A stretch of DNA of 8,643 bases from JAZNQL01 sp045531205. Lineage in GTDB: Bacteria; Bacillota; Clostridia; UMGS1883; UMGS1540. Position 1 is the stretch's first letter, and each line of letters opens with the position of its first letter. Shown piece by piece: positions 7,014-8,643 of the stretch. Location: NCBI GenBank assembly GCA_045531205.1, contig JAZSDN010000072.1:1-8643 (forward strand). The letters are read 5' to 3'. The notes under the pieces were generated by a model that was not told the DNA's origin, did not search any database, and worked only from the letters and a program-made list of their open reading frames with translations. A program made the position numbers and the translations under genes.

Positions 7014-7042
7014 ATTCTACCATAATAAATTTTCTGTGTCAA
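7014..7042 (-). promoter_or_regulatory. Sigma-A promoter of the T-box/synthetase transcription unit
   Basis: On the minus strand a perfect TTGACA (7042-7037), a 17-base spacer and TAGAAT (7019-7014), with a start expected near 7007. The thiD stop codon (TGA, 7041-7039) is inside the -35 box. No terminator separates thiD from this promoter, so thiamin-operon transcripts would also enter the T-box leader. Confidence 0.85.
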
Positions 7043-7833
7043 GTGTTTTTACAACTTAAATTAAAAGCATGATTTAACGGGCCGTTTCCTTTGCCGAGGT
7101 TAAGATTTGCCTTCAGTGCACCGGATACGTATTCTTTTGCCGAAAGCACCGACTGATAAATGCTCTCGCCTTTTGCAAGGTTTGCCGCAATTGCACTTGA
7201 TAAGGTACACCCTGTGCCGTGGGTATTGGGGTTATTTATTCTTTTTCCCAAAATCCACTTATATTCACCGTTTGAATATAAAAGGTCATTTGCATTTTCT
7301 TTGCTGTGACCTCCTTTTAAAAGAACATTAGTGCCGTATAAATCCCCTATTTTTTTTGCGGCTTTCATCATAGTATCAGGGTTATTTATTTTGATGCCTG
7401 TGAGGGCTTGTGCCTCGGGAATGTTTGGTGTAACAATAAAGGCTAAAGGAAAAAGCTCTTGTGTAAGAGCCGATACTGCCTCGTTTTTTATAAGCCTTGC
7501 TCCGCTTGTTGCCACCATCACAGGGTCTACCACAATATTTTTTGCATTATATTCTTTAAGTTTTTGTGCAATTACTTTTATAAGCTCTTTTGAAGATACC
7601 ATTCCTATTTTTACGGCATTGGGATAAATATCTTCAAATACGGCATCAATTTGTTCTTCCAAAAATTTTGGCGTTACTTCCATTACCGACTTAACACCTT
7701 TGGTATTTTGTGCTGTGAGTGCAGTTATGGCACTCATTGCGTAAACACCGTTCTGCAGCATGGTTTTTATATCTGCCTGAATACCCGCACCGCCGCAGGA
7801 ATCGCTCCCTGCAATTGATAACGCTGTTTTCAT
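7039..7833 (-). CDS. thiD: Hydroxymethylpyrimidine/phosphomethylpyrimidine kinase
   Basis: A 264-residue protein of the usual ThiD length. ThiD phosphorylates HMP and then HMP-P to HMP-PP, the pyrimidine donor for thiamin synthesis, in the cytoplasm. Ribokinase-fold signatures are intact: SIAGSDSCGGAGIQAD at residues 6-21 (pyrimidine-binding loop), DPVMVATSGARL at 103-114, TPNIPEA at 135-141, LLKGGH at 171-176, and the anion-hole/catalytic loop NTHGTGCTLSSAIAA at 203-217, with the conserved cysteine at 209. The C-terminal GNGPLNH motif is also typical of the family. The start overlaps the thiE stop by four bases (ATGA), and AAGGAG within the end of thiE serves as its ribosome binding site, which points to translational coupling. 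Its stop lies in the -35 box of the next promoter. Confidence 0.96.
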   Translation of the reverse strand: MKTALSIAGSDSCGGAGIQADIKTMLQNGVYAMSAITALTAQNTKGVKSVMEVTPKFLEEQIDAVFEDIYPNAVKIGMVSSKELIKVIAQKLKEYNAKNIVVDPVMVATSGARLIKNEAVSALTQELFPLAFIVTPNIPEAQALTGIKINNPDTMMKAAKKIGDLYGTNVLLKGGHSKENANDLLYSNGEYKWILGKRINNPNTHGTGCTLSSAIAANLAKGESIYQSVLSAKEYVSGALKANLNLGKGNGPLNHAFNLSCKNT

Positions 7834-8480
7834 TGGTTTTTCTCCTTTTTTGGGATTATTTTTTTTGCTGCGGATAGCAGAATTTCTGTTTCAGCTTTTG
7901 GATTTTTTGCTTTCATAACGGCAGAAACTACACAAATTCCTGCAATGGGAATGCCGTAAAGCACATCAAGATTACCTTTATTTAATCCACCTATTGCATT
8001 AACAGGTATAGGTACGGCATTACAGATATTACGCAATGTGTCGGTAGAAGTTAAAATTGTTTTTACCTTGGTTTGGGTGGGATATATTGCACCTACTCCA
8101 AGATAGTCGGCACCCTGTGCAAAGGCTTCAAGTGCCCGTGGCACTGTTTTTGCAGTTGCACCTATAATTTTTTCTTCTCCCAAAATTTTACGTGCAGTGC
8201 AAATTGGCATATCTTCAAGCCCCAGATGAACTCCTTCCGCATCCACGGCAAGGGCTACATCCACTCTGTCGTCAATAATAAGCGGAACCTTGAACTTTTG
8301 CGTAATTTTATGTACTTTTTGTGCAAGAGAAATATACTCAGCGGTAGATATTTCCTTTTCGCGCAGCTGAAGTAAAGTTACCCCACCCATTAGTGCCTGT
8401 TCTATTCGATACAGAAATTCTTCTTTGGAAAAGCCGCTTCTGTCGGTAATAAAATAAAATGTAGTATCAAGCTTTTTCAT
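7830..8480 (-). CDS. thiE: Thiamine-phosphate synthase
   Basis: A 216-residue TIM-barrel protein of normal ThiE length. It joins HMP-PP and hydroxyethylthiazole phosphate to give thiamin phosphate and PPi. Visible signatures are YFITDR (9-14), LLQLREK (36-42), IIDDRVDVALA (68-78), GVHLGLEDMP (83-92), IIGATAKT (105-112), GADYLGVGAIYPTQTK (123-138), VNAIGGL (160-166) and VVSAVMKAKNP (184-194). From memory, family members usually read LGQEDLP and GVSxHT at the third and fourth of these long motifs, so L87 and the GATAKT loop are mild departures. The basic PKKEK tail codes over the thiD ribosome binding site. The start has TAAGGAG with a 7-base spacer. It is first in the pair with thiD. No thiM, thiC or TPP riboswitch is visible in the 163 bases upstream. 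No confident promoter was found for it, so it may be served from upstream or by a weak site. Confidence 0.95.
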   Translation of the reverse strand: MKKLDTTFYFITDRSGFSKEEFLYRIEQALMGGVTLLQLREKEISTAEYISLAQKVHKITQKFKVPLIIDDRVDVALAVDAEGVHLGLEDMPICTARKILGEEKIIGATAKTVPRALEAFAQGADYLGVGAIYPTQTKVKTILTSTDTLRNICNAVPIPVNAIGGLNKGNLDVLYGIPIAGICVVSAVMKAKNPKAETEILLSAAKKIIPKKEKNQ

Positions 8481-8527
8481 TTTAGGTCTCCTTACACATA
8501 AATACGTTTTGTTAAGTTAAATGAAAA

Positions 8528-8556
8528 TTGAGACCTTGAACTCCTTATGGTATAAT
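8528..8556 (+). promoter_or_regulatory. Divergent plus-strand promoter at the right edge
   Basis: TTGAGA (8528-8533), a 17-base spacer and a perfect TATAAT (8551-8556) read to the right, away from thiE. The expected start is near 8563, followed by AAAGGAG (8597-8603) and an ATG at 8615. Confidence 0.7.
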
Positions 8557-8614
8557 AGTTTCACCACAAAACCAATTACCTCCCTGAAAATCAGAGAAAG
8601 GAGAACAAGATCTC

Positions 8615-8643
8615 ATGGTAAAAATTATATCACATTGTTGCCC
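8615..8643 (+). CDS. Start of a divergent gene, identity unknown (cut by the right edge)
   Basis: Only the first residues, MVKIISHCC, are inside the window. Support is a consensus-like promoter and an AAAGGAG site upstream. The 11-base spacer between that site and the ATG is rather long. The fragment is too short to identify any family; the open frame continues to the edge. Confidence 0.4.

Noticed and set aside
8481..8530. Promoter for thiE on the minus strand (TTAACT-like -35 with a weak TATTTAT -10)
   Set aside because: The boxes match poorly and the spacing is not convincing, unlike the three near-consensus minus-strand promoters in the window.
8550..8616. Minus-strand open frame of 23 codons upstream of thiE
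   Set aside because: It is very short, has no clear ribosome binding site, lies across the divergent promoter and leader, and has no recognisable composition.
1..8643. CRISPR array, tRNA or rRNA genes, insertion sequence or phage genes
   Set aside because: No regularly spaced direct repeats, cloverleaf genes, rRNA segments, transposase or phage motifs were seen on either strand.

Overview
The window looks like a piece of a Clostridia-type (low-GC Firmicutes) chromosome. Evidence: AT-rich sequence, strong AAGGAG/GGAGG ribosome binding sites, near-consensus TTGACA-17-TATAAT promoters, a T-box leader, an S-layer homology (SLH) protein, a DUF6472-type small cysteine protein, and UGA used as a stop. 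All but one of the genes run on the minus strand, so the biological order is right to left. I cannot name the species.

Right part (about 7039-8480): a two-gene thiamin unit, thiE followed by thiD with a 4-base ATGA overlap. ThiD phosphorylates the pyrimidine moiety and ThiE couples HMP-PP to the thiazole phosphate. No TPP riboswitch is visible upstream. At the extreme right edge a plus-strand promoter (8528-8556) points to a divergent gene, of which only about ten codons are inside the window.

Central part (4421-7042): the most interesting locus. A promoter whose -35 box contains the thiD stop codon drives a leader of about 275 nt. This leader is a clear T-box riboswitch: Stem I kink-turn, distal-loop hairpin, T-box sequence, and mutually exclusive antiterminator and terminator. 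The controlled gene is not an aminoacyl-tRNA synthetase or a recognisable amino-acid biosynthesis or transport gene. It is a 761-residue fusion of an XRE helix-turn-helix, a cupin domain and a complete acyl-CoA synthetase. This suggests an acid-activating enzyme tied to amino-acid starvation, for example salvage of branched-chain or aryl acids towards amino acids. A perfect 10-bp terminator closes the gene.

Left part (1-4415): an envelope or secretome cluster. A strong promoter at 4387-4415 starts a tight operon of an SLH-domain protein, an exported FG-GAP/VCBS-type beta-propeller protein with eight DxDxDG calcium-binding loops, and a 62-residue DUF6472-like cysteine protein. It is followed, behind its own consensus promoter (1535-1563), by an exported protein built of two roughly 230-residue tandem repeats that runs off the left edge. 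These proteins probably act at the cell surface, but their substrate or partner is not evident from the sequence.
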